A DNA stretch of 12,341 bases from Alphaproteobacteria bacterium (GCA_030040495.1 JASHTP010000066.1:1-12341); one strand, 5' to 3'. Positions 1 through 7,362 are shown, numbered from the stretch's first letter. Numbers and translations are program-made. Notes: generated by a model from the sequence alone, not told the origin.

Positions 1-40
1 CGGCGGCGCCGGCGATAAGGAACTTCTTAAGCGGCGGCAT
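1..40 (-). CDS. Possible start of a divergent exported protein (partial, runs off the left edge)
   Basis: Reading the minus strand from an ATG at 40-38 gives MPPLKKFLIAGAA and then leaves the window. Two lysines followed by a small hydrophobic run is how a signal peptide begins. A weak AGG lies about 8 bases upstream of the ATG on that strand. Only 13 codons are visible, so this is an impression and not an identification. If real, it is transcribed divergently from the chemotaxis gene and shares the 41-154 intergenic region with it. The competing ATG at 56-54 hits a stop after nine codons. Confidence 0.3.
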   Translation of the reverse strand, partial: MPPLKKFLIAGAA

Positions 41-154
41 GGATACTGCCTGGCATGGGCGGCGCGGCGGCGCCGTGTGTTCGCTTGCCCGCGGCGGTCC
101 GCAGAAGGACGCCGGCAACGGGCGCTAAACGGCTGCTCCAGGAGAGGCGCAAGG

Positions 155-1846
155 ATGATCCGTCGTTTCCGCAACCTGCCGCTGTGGCTCAAGCTCCAAT
201 CGCTCGTCGCCGTGGCGCTCATGGCGGTGGTCCTGGTCGTCGGCATCGCCGCCTGGCAGGAACGCGCGCGCATGCTGGAAGATCGCATCACCGAGATCCA
301 CGTCCTGGTCGAGACCGGCGTGGGGCTCGCCACGCACTTCCAGCAGCTCGAAGCCGACGGCAAGCTCACCCATGACGAGGCCTGGCAGCGCTTCCACGAC
401 GCGGTGAGCGCCTTGCGCTATGACGGCGGCAACTACCTCTTCGTCTACTCCATGGACGGCACGCAGCGGGTGATGCCGGCGCAGCCCACGATCGAAGGCA
501 CCAACCGCATCGACCTCAAGGATCCGACCGGGCTTTATTTCGTGCGCGACATGATCGCGATCGCCGAGCGCGGCGGCGGCGTCGGCCACCTGCTCTATCC
601 CCGGCCGGGGACGACGGTGCCGGTGCCGAAGATCAACTACATCCTGCCCTTCGCGCCGTGGCACATCTTCGTCGCCACCGGCCTCTTCGTCGACGACATC
701 GACGCCGCCTTCTACGTCGCGCTGTGGCAGCTCGGCGCGCTCGCCGGCGCCATCGCGCTGGCGACGGCGCTGATCGCCTGGCTGCTCAGCCGCAGCATCA
801 CCAGGCCGCTCGGCGGCATCGAGCGGGCGATGACCGCGCTCGCCGCCGGCGATCTCGGCGTCGCCGCCGCTGCCGACGACCGCACCGACGAGGTCGGCCG
901 CATGGCGCGCTCGCTCGAGGTCTTCCGCCACAACGCGGTGGAGAAGCAGCGTCTCGAGCAGCAGCGGCTCGAGGCCGACAGCGCCGGCCGCGCCGAGCGG
1001 CAGCGCCTCATGCTGGGGCTGGCCGACCGGCTGCAGCAGAAGATCGGCGGCTTGGCGGAGACGCTCTCGGCCGCCTCCACCGGCCTCAAGGCCACGGCGG
1101 AGACGATGAGCTCCGCCGCCGGGCAAAGCGAAAGCCGCTCGACCGCGATCAGCGCCGCGGTCGCCCAGACCTCGACCAACGTCGAGACGGTCGCCTCGGC
1201 GGCCGAGGAATTGTCCGCCTCGATCCAGGAGATCGGCCGGCAGGTCGCGCAATCGACGGAGATCGCCGCCAAGGCGGTCGCCGACGCCGAGCGCACCGAT
1301 CAGCTGGTGCAGCGGCTCGCCCACTCGGCGCAGAAGATCGGCGACGTGGTCCGCCTCATCAACGAGATCGCCAGCCAGACCAATCTGCTGGCGCTCAACG
1401 CCACGATCGAGGCGGCGCGCGCCGGCGAGGCGGGCAAGGGCTTCGCCGTGGTCGCGGGCGAGGTCAAGTCCCTCGCCAGCCAGACCGCCAAGGCGACCGA
1501 CGAGATCGGCGGCCAGGTGGTGCAGATCCAGCACGCCACCAGCGAGGCCGTCGGCGCCATCAACGGCATCGCCGCCACCATCCGCGAGGTGAGCGAGATC
1601 GTCACCGCGATCGCCGCGGCGGTGGCGCAGCAGGGCGCCGCCACCGGCGAGATCAGCCGCAACGTGCAGCAGGCGGCGCGCGGCGCGCGCGAGGTCACCG
1701 AGAATGTCGCGGGCGTGCGCGAGGCGGTCAACCGCGCCGGCAGCGCCGCGGGCCACGTGCTGACGGCTTCCAACGAGCTCGCCGGCCAGTCGCAGACCCT
1801 GTCGCAGGAGATCACCCGCGCCATCGCCGACATCCGCGCGGCGTGA
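155..1846 (+). CDS. Methyl-accepting chemotaxis protein with single Cache sensor domain
   Basis: This 563-residue transmembrane chemoreceptor would pass ligand state to the CheA/CheW array. Residues 13-34 form the first membrane helix. Residues of about 36-185 form a periplasmic single-Cache sensor with the typical YLFVYSMDG and PTIEGTN stretches. A second helix spans about 187-211, followed by a HAMP domain to about 262. The rest is the coiled-coil signalling domain, with the conserved hairpin tip at about residues 402-441 (IASQTNLLALNATIEAARAG). The start at 155 is preferred because GGAGAGG precedes it at 141-147 and because the Arg-rich in-frame extension back to 77 is not domain-like. There is no C-terminal CheR-tethering pentapeptide (NWETF type); the protein ends ADIRAA. 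The ligand cannot be told from the sequence. Its last 43 codons recur downstream at 4113-4249. Confidence 0.95.
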   Translation: MIRRFRNLPLWLKLQSLVAVALMAVVLVVGIAAWQERARMLEDRITEIHVLVETGVGLATHFQQLEADGKLTHDEAWQRFHDAVSALRYDGGNYLFVYSMDGTQRVMPAQPTIEGTNRIDLKDPTGLYFVRDMIAIAERGGGVGHLLYPRPGTTVPVPKINYILPFAPWHIFVATGLFVDDIDAAFYVALWQLGALAGAIALATALIAWLLSRSITRPLGGIERAMTALAAGDLGVAAAADDRTDEVGRMARSLEVFRHNAVEKQRLEQQRLEADSAGRAERQRLMLGLADRLQQKIGGLAETLSAASTGLKATAETMSSAAGQSESRSTAISAAVAQTSTNVETVASAAEELSASIQEIGRQVAQSTEIAAKAVADAERTDQLVQRLAHSAQKIGDVVRLINEIASQTNLLALNATIEAARAGEAGKGFAVVAGEVKSLASQTAKATDEIGGQVVQIQHATSEAVGAINGIAATIREVSEIVTAIAAAVAQQGAATGEISRNVQQAARGAREVTENVAGVREAVNRAGSAAGHVLTASNELAGQSQTLSQEITRAIADIRAA

Positions 1847-1853
1847 GCGGCGG
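1717..1853 (+). repeat. Copy 1 of 137-bp direct repeat (end of the chemotaxis gene)
   Basis: This segment covers the last 43 codons of the chemotaxis gene, its TGA and seven bases beyond. It matches 4113-4249 at a constant offset of 2396 bases with no gaps. I count 16 mismatches in 137 positions by hand, about 88% identity. The stretch around the shared stop codon is identical in both copies. Confidence 0.9.
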
Positions 1854-1870
1854 CCGGGTCTTTATGCGCC

Positions 1871-1932
1871 CCTTATAGGGTCCGGCCTCAATCCATATCG
1901 ATCCTTTAGCCCGGCATCGCCTCCTTATAGGG
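1871..1932 (+). promoter_or_regulatory. Two identical CCTTATAGGG boxes in the MCP-KdpD intergenic region
   Basis: The 10-mer CCTTATAGGG occurs at 1871-1880 and again at 1923-1932, 52 bases apart or about five helical turns. Each box is nearly palindromic. They lie between the chemotaxis stop and the kinase gene in otherwise very GC-rich DNA, with several AT-containing words around them. They could be paired binding sites for a regulator or part of a promoter. No function can be assigned from sequence alone. Confidence 0.4.
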
Positions 1933-2098
1933 ACGGACCGCTCGGGGGTTGAGCCGTTTCCGAGCCCGTCGCCGACGCCTGCCGGGAGCCCGTGCGTTGG
2001 CCTCGCGCGCACGGCGCTGCCCCGGACGTGAGCGGCCCGCTTTGCGCTCCCCGCGCGACGGCGTGCGGCACCCTTGTCCAAGAAGCGTTGCTTGTCCC

Positions 2099-4126
2099 AT
2101 GGCGATGCAGGAAAAACGATTGCTTCATCCCGCGATGGCCGCGCCGGCGTGCCGGCACTCGGCTTCGTCCGCGGCGCTGCATCGGCGAGCGGCGGGCGAG
2201 CACCTCCTCGTCTGCGTCGACGGGCATCCCGCCTCCGCCGGGCTGGTGCGCCACGCGCACCACCTCGCCGAGGGGCTTCGGGCGAAATGGACCGCGCTCC
2301 ACATCGAGACGCCGTGGCCGCAGCGGCGTGACGAGAGCGAGCGCGACCGGGTCGCCGACTGCCTGCGTCTGGCGGAACAGCTCGGCGGCGACGCCCTGAC
2401 GCTGCCGGGCGGCAGGGTCGCCGACGAGATCCTGACTTATGCGCGCGAGAACGACGTCACCCGCATCCTCGTCGGCAAATTCAAGCCGGTCCGCCGGCTC
2501 GACCGGCTGCACCGCTCGGTCGGCGATGCGATCGCCCGCAAGGCCGGGAGCATCGGCCTTTACGCCGTGCCCGAGGAGAATGCCGGAAATCCGCCGGCTC
2601 CGTCGGCAATGGTGGCGACGGCAGCGCCCGCCAGGAGCCTCGATCCGCTTCCCTATGTGCTGAGCATCGGTGTGCTCGCGCTTCTCACCGCTCTCGGCGA
2701 CGCCTTTCGCGACTACCTCAAGCTCACCGAGGTCGCGCTCGTCTATCTCTCGCTGGTGCTGCTCACCGCGGCGCGCTTCGGGCTGTTGCCGTCGCTCGTG
2801 CTGAGCGCGCTCTCGATGCTCGCCTTCGACTTCTTCTGGGTGCCGCCGATCTACACCTGGGATATCGCCGATCCCCGCGACTGGGTGGTTCTGGCGGTGC
2901 TGCTCGTCGTCGCGGTCGTGACCAGCTATTTCACCGCCTGGACCGGGGCGCAGATGCTGGTCGCCCGCCGCCAGGCGAAGATCACGGCGGAGCTTTATTC
3001 CTTCAGCCGCCGGCTGTCGGCGATATCCGATCTGGACGCGGTGGCGGACGCCGCCGCCGACCAGGTCGGCAGGACGCTGCGGGCGAGCAGCGTCGTGCTG
3101 CTGCACGAGGCCGGGCGGCTGGTCGCGCGGGCCGGCTACCCGGCGGAGGCCCGGCTTGGCGAAGGCGATTTCGCCGCGGCGAGCTGGGCCTGGCACAACG
3201 GGGTCCCGGCCGGCCATGGCAGCGACGTGCTCGCCGACGGCGCCTGGCTGTTTCTGCCGCTGCGCACGCCGCGCGGCGACGTCGCCGTGCTCGGCATTGC
3301 CCGGGATTGGCGCGCGGCGCCTTTGACGCCGGGCGAGCGTCGGCTGCTCGACGCGCTGGCGGATCAGGCGGCCGTGGCGATCGAGCGGATCGCGCTCGCC
3401 GCCGAGATCGACGAGAGCCGGGTGCTGCGCAAGACCGACAGGCTCAAATCGGCCTTGCTGAGCTCGATCTCGCACGATCTGCGCACGCCGCTCGCCGCCG
3501 TGCTCGGCGCGCTGACCAGCCTCCGGCGCGACGAAGCGATCGCCGATCCCGAGGCCCGCGCCGAGCTCCTCGACACCGCCCAGGAGGAAACCGAGCGGCT
3601 CAGCCGGTTCGTCGGCAATCTTCTCGACATCACCCGCCTCGAGGCGGGCGCGCTCGAGGTCAAGCGCGATCCCGTCGATCTCGCCGAGATCGTCGGCAGC
3701 GCCTTGCGCCGGGCGCGCAAGCTTCTCGCCGGACGCAAGGTCGAGATCGACCTCGCCGAGGATTTACCGATGGTGCGGCTCGACTTCGTCCTGTTCGAGC
3801 ATGTGCTGTTCAACCTGCTCGACAATGCCGCGAAGTATTCGCCGCCGACCTCGACGGTGGGCATCCGGGCGATGCGGTCCGGCGACGCCATCGCGCTGCA
3901 GATCGCCGACGAGGGCTCGGGGATTCCGGCCGAGGACCTCGACCGCGTCTTCGACAAGTTCTACCGTCTCAAGGCAAGCGACCGGCAGCGGGCCGGCACC
4001 GGTCTCGGTCTCGCCGTCTGCCGTGGTTTCGTCGAGGCGCAAGGCGGGACCATCGCCGCGAGCAACCGGCAAGGACGCCCGGGCGCCGTCTTCACCATCA
4101 CCTTGCCGGGCTGCGCGACGCGGTGA
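2099..4126 (+). CDS. KdpD-like sensor histidine kinase lacking the N-terminal KdpD domain
   Basis: From the ATG at 2099 this is a 675-residue inner-membrane sensor kinase with KdpD order: a Usp-like domain (about 35-150, with AEQLGGDALTLPGG and VTRILVGKF), four closely packed DUF4118 helices (about 185-285), a GAF-like region (about 310-430), HisKA with SHDLRTPL (His459) and HATPase_c with N box NLLDNAAKYS, DEGSGIP and GTGLGL. E. coli KdpD is 894 residues; the missing part is the N-terminal nucleotide-binding domain with its Walker motif, of which I find no trace upstream. The frame is open back to 1949, but those 50 codons are Arg/Pro-rich and not KdpD-like. No good ribosome site precedes 2099, so the start is uncertain. 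The last codons lie inside a chemoreceptor-derived repeat, so the C-terminal tip is chimeric. No kdpE or kdpFABC is in view; the likely partner is an unseen response regulator. Confidence 0.85.
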   Translation: MAMQEKRLLHPAMAAPACRHSASSAALHRRAAGEHLLVCVDGHPASAGLVRHAHHLAEGLRAKWTALHIETPWPQRRDESERDRVADCLRLAEQLGGDALTLPGGRVADEILTYARENDVTRILVGKFKPVRRLDRLHRSVGDAIARKAGSIGLYAVPEENAGNPPAPSAMVATAAPARSLDPLPYVLSIGVLALLTALGDAFRDYLKLTEVALVYLSLVLLTAARFGLLPSLVLSALSMLAFDFFWVPPIYTWDIADPRDWVVLAVLLVVAVVTSYFTAWTGAQMLVARRQAKITAELYSFSRRLSAISDLDAVADAAADQVGRTLRASSVVLLHEAGRLVARAGYPAEARLGEGDFAAASWAWHNGVPAGHGSDVLADGAWLFLPLRTPRGDVAVLGIARDWRAAPLTPGERRLLDALADQAAVAIERIALAAEIDESRVLRKTDRLKSALLSSISHDLRTPLAAVLGALTSLRRDEAIADPEARAELLDTAQEETERLSRFVGNLLDITRLEAGALEVKRDPVDLAEIVGSALRRARKLLAGRKVEIDLAEDLPMVRLDFVLFEHVLFNLLDNAAKYSPPTSTVGIRAMRSGDAIALQIADEGSGIPAEDLDRVFDKFYRLKASDRQRAGTGLGLAVCRGFVEAQGGTIAASNRQGRPGAVFTITLPGCATR

Positions 4127-4249
4127 GCCGCGCCGGCGGCGCCGCCGGCCATCTGCCGGCCGCTTCCGACGCGCTCGCCGGCCGGTCGCAGACCCCGTCG
4201 CAGGAGATCACCCGGACCATCGCCGACATCCGCGCGGCGTGAGCGGCGG
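4113..4249 (+). repeat. Copy 2 of 137-bp direct repeat: detached chemotaxis-gene tail
   Basis: This segment matches 1717-1853, the end of the chemotaxis gene. In its original frame it still reads AGHLPAASDALAGRSQTPSQ and then EITRTIADIRAA before a TGA at 4240-4242, so the reading frame is preserved. It has no start of its own. The kinase gene enters it in a different frame and stops at 4124-4126. It is best read as the 3' relic of a second chemoreceptor gene. Confidence 0.85.
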
Positions 4250-4257
4250 TGGCGGAT

Positions 4258-4278
4258 ATGCCCGGCAACGTCGGGCAT
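4258..4278 (+). terminator. Weak hairpin after the kinase and repeat
   Basis: ATGCCCG at 4258-4264 pairs with CGGGCAT at 4272-4278 around a seven-base loop. No T-run follows, so it is not a classical intrinsic terminator. Its position between the kinase region and the next transcription unit makes a terminator or processing role possible. Confidence 0.3.
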
Positions 4279-4330
4279 CGAGCTCACGCCCGTCGCCGCA
4301 GCGGCAACGAGACGGACACGCTCGATCGCT

Positions 4331-4387
4331 AGACTAATTTCCTCGCGCCAATTACAATTAATAATATAACTTATAAAGGGGGGTTCA
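4331..4387 (+). promoter_or_regulatory. AT-rich leader with ribosome binding site of the PLD gene
   Basis: From about 4331 the composition changes abruptly to A/T-rich words, including TTACAA at 4352-4357, TATAAC at 4365-4370 and TATAAA at 4372-4377. This is the strongest AT island in the left two thirds of the window and the likely promoter region of the PLD-phosphatase pair. No -35/-10 pair with 16-18 base spacing stands out. The purine run AAAGGGGGG at about 4375-4383 directly precedes the ATG at 4388 and serves as a good ribosome site. Confidence 0.5.
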
Positions 4388-6181
4388 ATGGCCGCGGACG
4401 GCTCGCAGAGAGCGATCGATCAAGCCATCCAGAAACATCTGCCGCGACTGCGCAAGCCCGGCGTGTTGACGGTACGACCCGGATACGAGATCGCCGGACA
4501 CCAGCTCACCGGCAAATCGGCGATCGTCGCCACTGTCCATACCAAGAAGGCCAAAGCGCAGGTCCCCAAGAGCGACCTCCTGCCGGACAAGATCGGCAAC
4601 ATCCCGGTGGATGTCCGAGAGGCGACCGCGCATCAGCGCTTGCGCGCCCACGATCCCGCGGCCGCGGCGCTGACGCAAACCTATGGGCGCCCCGAAGACC
4701 AGGAGCCGGTTTGGCCGCTCGAGCGCGAGATGCCGAGCGGGAAACTTCTCAGCAGCCCTACCAGCGACACGCAGAAGAGGCTCAAGCGGCAAAGGTCCGA
4801 GCAGCCGGCGACGGACCGGGCGCTCAAGGCTCACGCGAAGAAGCCGCAGATACCGTACAAGCCCGACGACGTGCCGCCGCTCAACACCGTCACCGTAACC
4901 ACCAGGATGACAGCGGTCGTGAGCCCGGATGCCGGCCTGGCCACGCTTGAGAGCTACCTGAAGGGTGCCGCGAAGTCCTTGGTTGTCGGCATGTACGATT
5001 TCACCTCGGGTCCGATCTTGAGCGCGTTTCGGGCCGACCTTGCCGCGCCGAAGACGCTGCAAATGGTGCTCGACAACCCCGCGCCGAACCCGACCCGCAA
5101 CCAGACCGACTGGCAGACGGTGGAGGAGCTGAATTCGGACCTGGGAAGCCGCGCCCATATCGCGCGCGCGCTGGTCCGCTCCGATGCGTTCGCCGAGAAA
5201 TGGATTTTCCCTTACGCCTATCACATCAAGGTCATCGTCCGCGACGACACGGCCTTCTGGCTGTCGAGCGGCAATCTGAACAACAGCAACGAGCCCGATC
5301 TCGCTTCGCCGCCTCACACCGAGGACCGCGACTGGCACGTCATCATCGAGGATCAGGGCCTGGCGCAGACCTTCGCGGCCTATCTCGATTACGATTACAA
5401 AATGGCTGCCGGCAACCAGGAACCCGATCCGGACGACATCGAGAGGACGATAGAGGACGCGCACGCCAAGCGCGCGGCCGAGGCGAATCCGCCGCCCGCC
5501 CGCTCGGCGGCATCCGGGCAGCCGCCGGGCGCGCTCGTTCCGGCCAAGACCTTCAACAACATCAACGTCACGATCACGCCGCTGCTGACGCCCGACAAAT
5601 TGCCGAACAGCACCACGGGCCAATATCTCAGCAACATCATGGAGCTGATCGAGGGCGCGCAAGAGTCGCTCTACATCCAGCTCCAATACATCGAATCCTC
5701 GAGCGGGACAGGCGATCCCTACGACGCGCTGCTCAAGGCGATCGCGGCGAAGGCGGCGGCCGGCGTCGATGTGCGGCTGATCGAGAGCCTCGACTACGGC
5801 GAGAAGTGGGCGGAGAAGATGAAGTCGGTCGGTGTCGATCTCACCGCGAATATCCGCCTGCAGCACAACGTGCACAACAAGGGCTTCGTGGTGGACTCCA
5901 AATTCGTCGTGGTCAGCAGCCAGAATTTTTCCCCCGCGGGTGTCGAGAACAATCGCGATGCCGGCGTCCTGATCGAGAGTCCGGAGATTGCCCGGTATTT
6001 CGCCCCGATCTTCGAATCGGACTGGGAAAACAAGGCCAGGCCCTTCGATCCCGAAGCCCATGCGCAGCAGCAGAAAAAAACCGCGGCGGCCAGGAAGGCG
6101 CGCGGCGGATCTACGCCCAAAGCCGCTCCGAAGCGCTCGAAAAGCACTCCGGCACGGGGAAAGAAACGGGGCAAGCGGTGA
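4388..6181 (+). CDS. Phospholipase D superfamily protein with two complete HKD motifs
   Basis: This 597-residue protein of the PLD superfamily would cleave phosphodiester bonds in lipid or nucleic acid. Both catalytic HxK(x)4D motifs are complete: His279-Lys281-Asp286, followed by SSGNLNNSN, and His496-Lys498-Asp503, followed by SSQNFSP. Residues of about 22-80 form an extra module with KPGVLTVRPGY, TGKSAIVATV and IPVDVREAT. I cannot name it with certainty, but similar modules head other bacterial hydrolases. The last 38 residues are Lys/Arg/Ala-rich and could bind nucleic acid or acidic lipid. There is no signal peptide or membrane helix, so a cytoplasmic location is likely. The start at 4388 is supported by the upstream purine run. 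The stop overlaps the next gene's GTG by four bases (GTGA), implying translational coupling. The substrate is unknown; nuclease and phospholipase are both possible. Confidence 0.88.
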   Translation: MAADGSQRAIDQAIQKHLPRLRKPGVLTVRPGYEIAGHQLTGKSAIVATVHTKKAKAQVPKSDLLPDKIGNIPVDVREATAHQRLRAHDPAAAALTQTYGRPEDQEPVWPLEREMPSGKLLSSPTSDTQKRLKRQRSEQPATDRALKAHAKKPQIPYKPDDVPPLNTVTVTTRMTAVVSPDAGLATLESYLKGAAKSLVVGMYDFTSGPILSAFRADLAAPKTLQMVLDNPAPNPTRNQTDWQTVEELNSDLGSRAHIARALVRSDAFAEKWIFPYAYHIKVIVRDDTAFWLSSGNLNNSNEPDLASPPHTEDRDWHVIIEDQGLAQTFAAYLDYDYKMAAGNQEPDPDDIERTIEDAHAKRAAEANPPPARSAASGQPPGALVPAKTFNNINVTITPLLTPDKLPNSTTGQYLSNIMELIEGAQESLYIQLQYIESSSGTGDPYDALLKAIAAKAAAGVDVRLIESLDYGEKWAEKMKSVGVDLTANIRLQHNVHNKGFVVDSKFVVVSSQNFSPAGVENNRDAGVLIESPEIARYFAPIFESDWENKARPFDPEAHAQQQKKTAAARKARGGSTPKAAPKRSKSTPARGKKRGKR

Positions 6182-6744
6182 GCACGATCTTCTTGATCCG
6201 ACATGCCGAGAAGCCGGACGGCGCGACCCAAGGGGTCGACGAAACCGGCGCCCACGACAAGGAATCGCTGATCGTGCGCGGGTGGCAGCGGACCGGCGCG
6301 CTCGCGGTCTTTTTCGGCGCGAAGGGAGGCTTGCCGGCGCCCGACCGACTCTACGCATCGGCTTGCGGGAAGGAGAAGACAGCGCCCAAGGTCAAGCTCG
6401 GCAGCGACAGCGAGCGGCCCATCCTGACGCTCTCTCCGCTCGCCGCGAAGCTCGGCATCGCGGTCATCGACAAGTTCATGAAGGGGCAGGAGGCCGATCT
6501 CACGCAAGAACTCGTGAAGCTGCAAGGGACCGCCTTGGTCTGCTGGCAGCACGAAGCGATCCCCGCGATCGCGACGCTCATACTGGGGACCGCGACCGGC
6601 GTTCCCGATCCCTGGCCTTCGGATCGGTTTGACGTTGTCTGGCGGTTCGTCCGCTCCGGCGCCAACGAAAGATGGACCTTCGACCAAATTTGTCCGCGGC
6701 TGCTGTCCGGCGACAAACCGAGCCCGATCGCTCAAAGCAGATGA
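6178..6744 (+). CDS. Histidine phosphatase family protein (SixA/phosphoglycerate mutase-like)
   Basis: Starting from a GTG that overlaps the PLD stop, this 188-residue protein begins MSTIFLIRHAEKP. That is the strand and RHG-type catalytic motif of the histidine phosphatase superfamily, with His9 as the expected phospho-acceptor. A second conserved histidine appears as CWQHEAIPAI (His125). Such enzymes remove phosphate from small molecules or phosphoproteins. The usual arginine in the (S/A)xxxRxxxTA segment is not obvious; the equivalent stretch here reads YASACGKEKTAP, with lysines in its place. There is no export signal. The GTG start is chosen because the protein begins exactly at the family's first strand and because of the four-base overlap. 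Its substrate is unknown. It may act on the product of the PLD partner, which is inference. Confidence 0.82.
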   Translation: MSTIFLIRHAEKPDGATQGVDETGAHDKESLIVRGWQRTGALAVFFGAKGGLPAPDRLYASACGKEKTAPKVKLGSDSERPILTLSPLAAKLGIAVIDKFMKGQEADLTQELVKLQGTALVCWQHEAIPAIATLILGTATGVPDPWPSDRFDVVWRFVRSGANERWTFDQICPRLLSGDKPSPIAQSR

Positions 6745-7016
6745 CGCCGGCGGGGTAGCCCGGGTCGGAGTGGATTTCAGCGGTGGCGGCGATGCCGACG
6801 CCGGCGCGTCGATGCGCTGATCGGCCGGCGACGGAAGGCGCCGTGCCTTGGCTCCGTGCCGCCGGCGGGTTCGGAGCGTCCGCCAAGTGGCGGGATGGTC
6901 GCGGCGCCGGACGCCGCGTGCCGCGCCGCGAGAAGCGGCCTGCCGCCGGCGGCGATGGGCAGAGCCGGAGGATTGGCGCAGGATGGGTGCCTTGGCCGCG
7001 CGTCCAGGAGCCGCCG

Positions 7017-7271
7017 ATGAGAGTGCTGGTTGCCGCCGCCGCCGTGCTGACCTCCGGCCTCGCTTTCGCGCAGCAGGCTCCCGCGCATCTGACGCTCTAC
7101 AAGACCGCGAGTTCGGCCGCGTGCTCGGGCGACCAGACCGTCTGGATCGCCCCCGAGACGCGCACCTACTACGTCAGGGGCGACCCGCTCTACGGCAAGA
7201 CCAGGCCCGGCGGCTACAACTGCCGGACGCAGGCCGAGGCGGCCGGCTACCGCCCGGCAAGAGCCCGCTGA
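7017..7271 (+). CDS. Small secreted protein with two cysteines
   Basis: This 84-residue protein starts with a clean signal peptide, MRVLVAAAAVLTSGLAFA, with probable cleavage after Ala18. The mature part has two cysteines (Cys36 and Cys69), which could form a disulfide in the periplasm. It also has the pattern WIAPETRTYYVRGDPLYGKT, then GGYNC and a final AEAAGYRPA. The arrangement (aromatic strand, YGKT turn, then an AEAAGYR-type end) recalls small periplasmic proteins of proteobacteria with an Ada/sunset-like metal-binding fold, but I cannot assign a function. AGGAG at 7006-7010 gives a good ribosome site and fixes the start; the in-frame extension back to 6783 looks non-coding. It stands alone, with about 270 bases of apparently non-coding DNA upstream. 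Confidence 0.7.
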   Translation: MRVLVAAAAVLTSGLAFAQQAPAHLTLYKTASSAACSGDQTVWIAPETRTYYVRGDPLYGKTRPGGYNCRTQAEAAGYRPARAR

Positions 7272-7339
7272 CACCGTCGCCGCCCGGCCTCGCGCGTTGC
7301 CATGGAGCGGCAAAAGGCGGACAATGCGGCTTGGCGCCG

Positions 7340-7362
7340 GCGACCGAAGCATCTTCGGTCGC
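7340..7362 (+). promoter_or_regulatory. Perfect 10-bp hairpin in the leader of the MFS gene
   Basis: GCGACCGAAG at 7340-7349 pairs perfectly with CTTCGGTCGC at 7353-7362 around a CAT loop. It is followed by AAAAG and lies 30 bases before the transporter start. It could end transcription of the small secreted-protein gene, act as an operator, or affect translation of the transporter. No T-run follows, which argues against a simple terminator. Confidence 0.5.

Noticed and set aside
125..1756. Long open frame on the minus strand opposite the chemotaxis gene
   Set aside because: It is a shadow produced by the high third-position GC of the real gene. Its product is Arg/Gly/Ala/Asp low-complexity sequence with no recognisable domain.
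1925..3475. 516-codon open frame on the minus strand opposite the kinase
   Set aside because: Same shadow effect. The plus-strand frame has unmistakable KdpD and histidine kinase motifs.
4385..6358. 657-codon open frame on the minus strand opposite the PLD gene
   Set aside because: The plus strand encodes two complete HKD motifs. The minus frame is rich in Arg, Leu and Gly without domain features.
6745..7016. Possible coding in the gap before the small secreted protein, including a minus-strand stretch reading AEIHSDPGYPAGVI
   Set aside because: The short stretch looks protein-like, but there is no start, ribosome site or family match. I see no supported gene, RNA or repeat in this gap.
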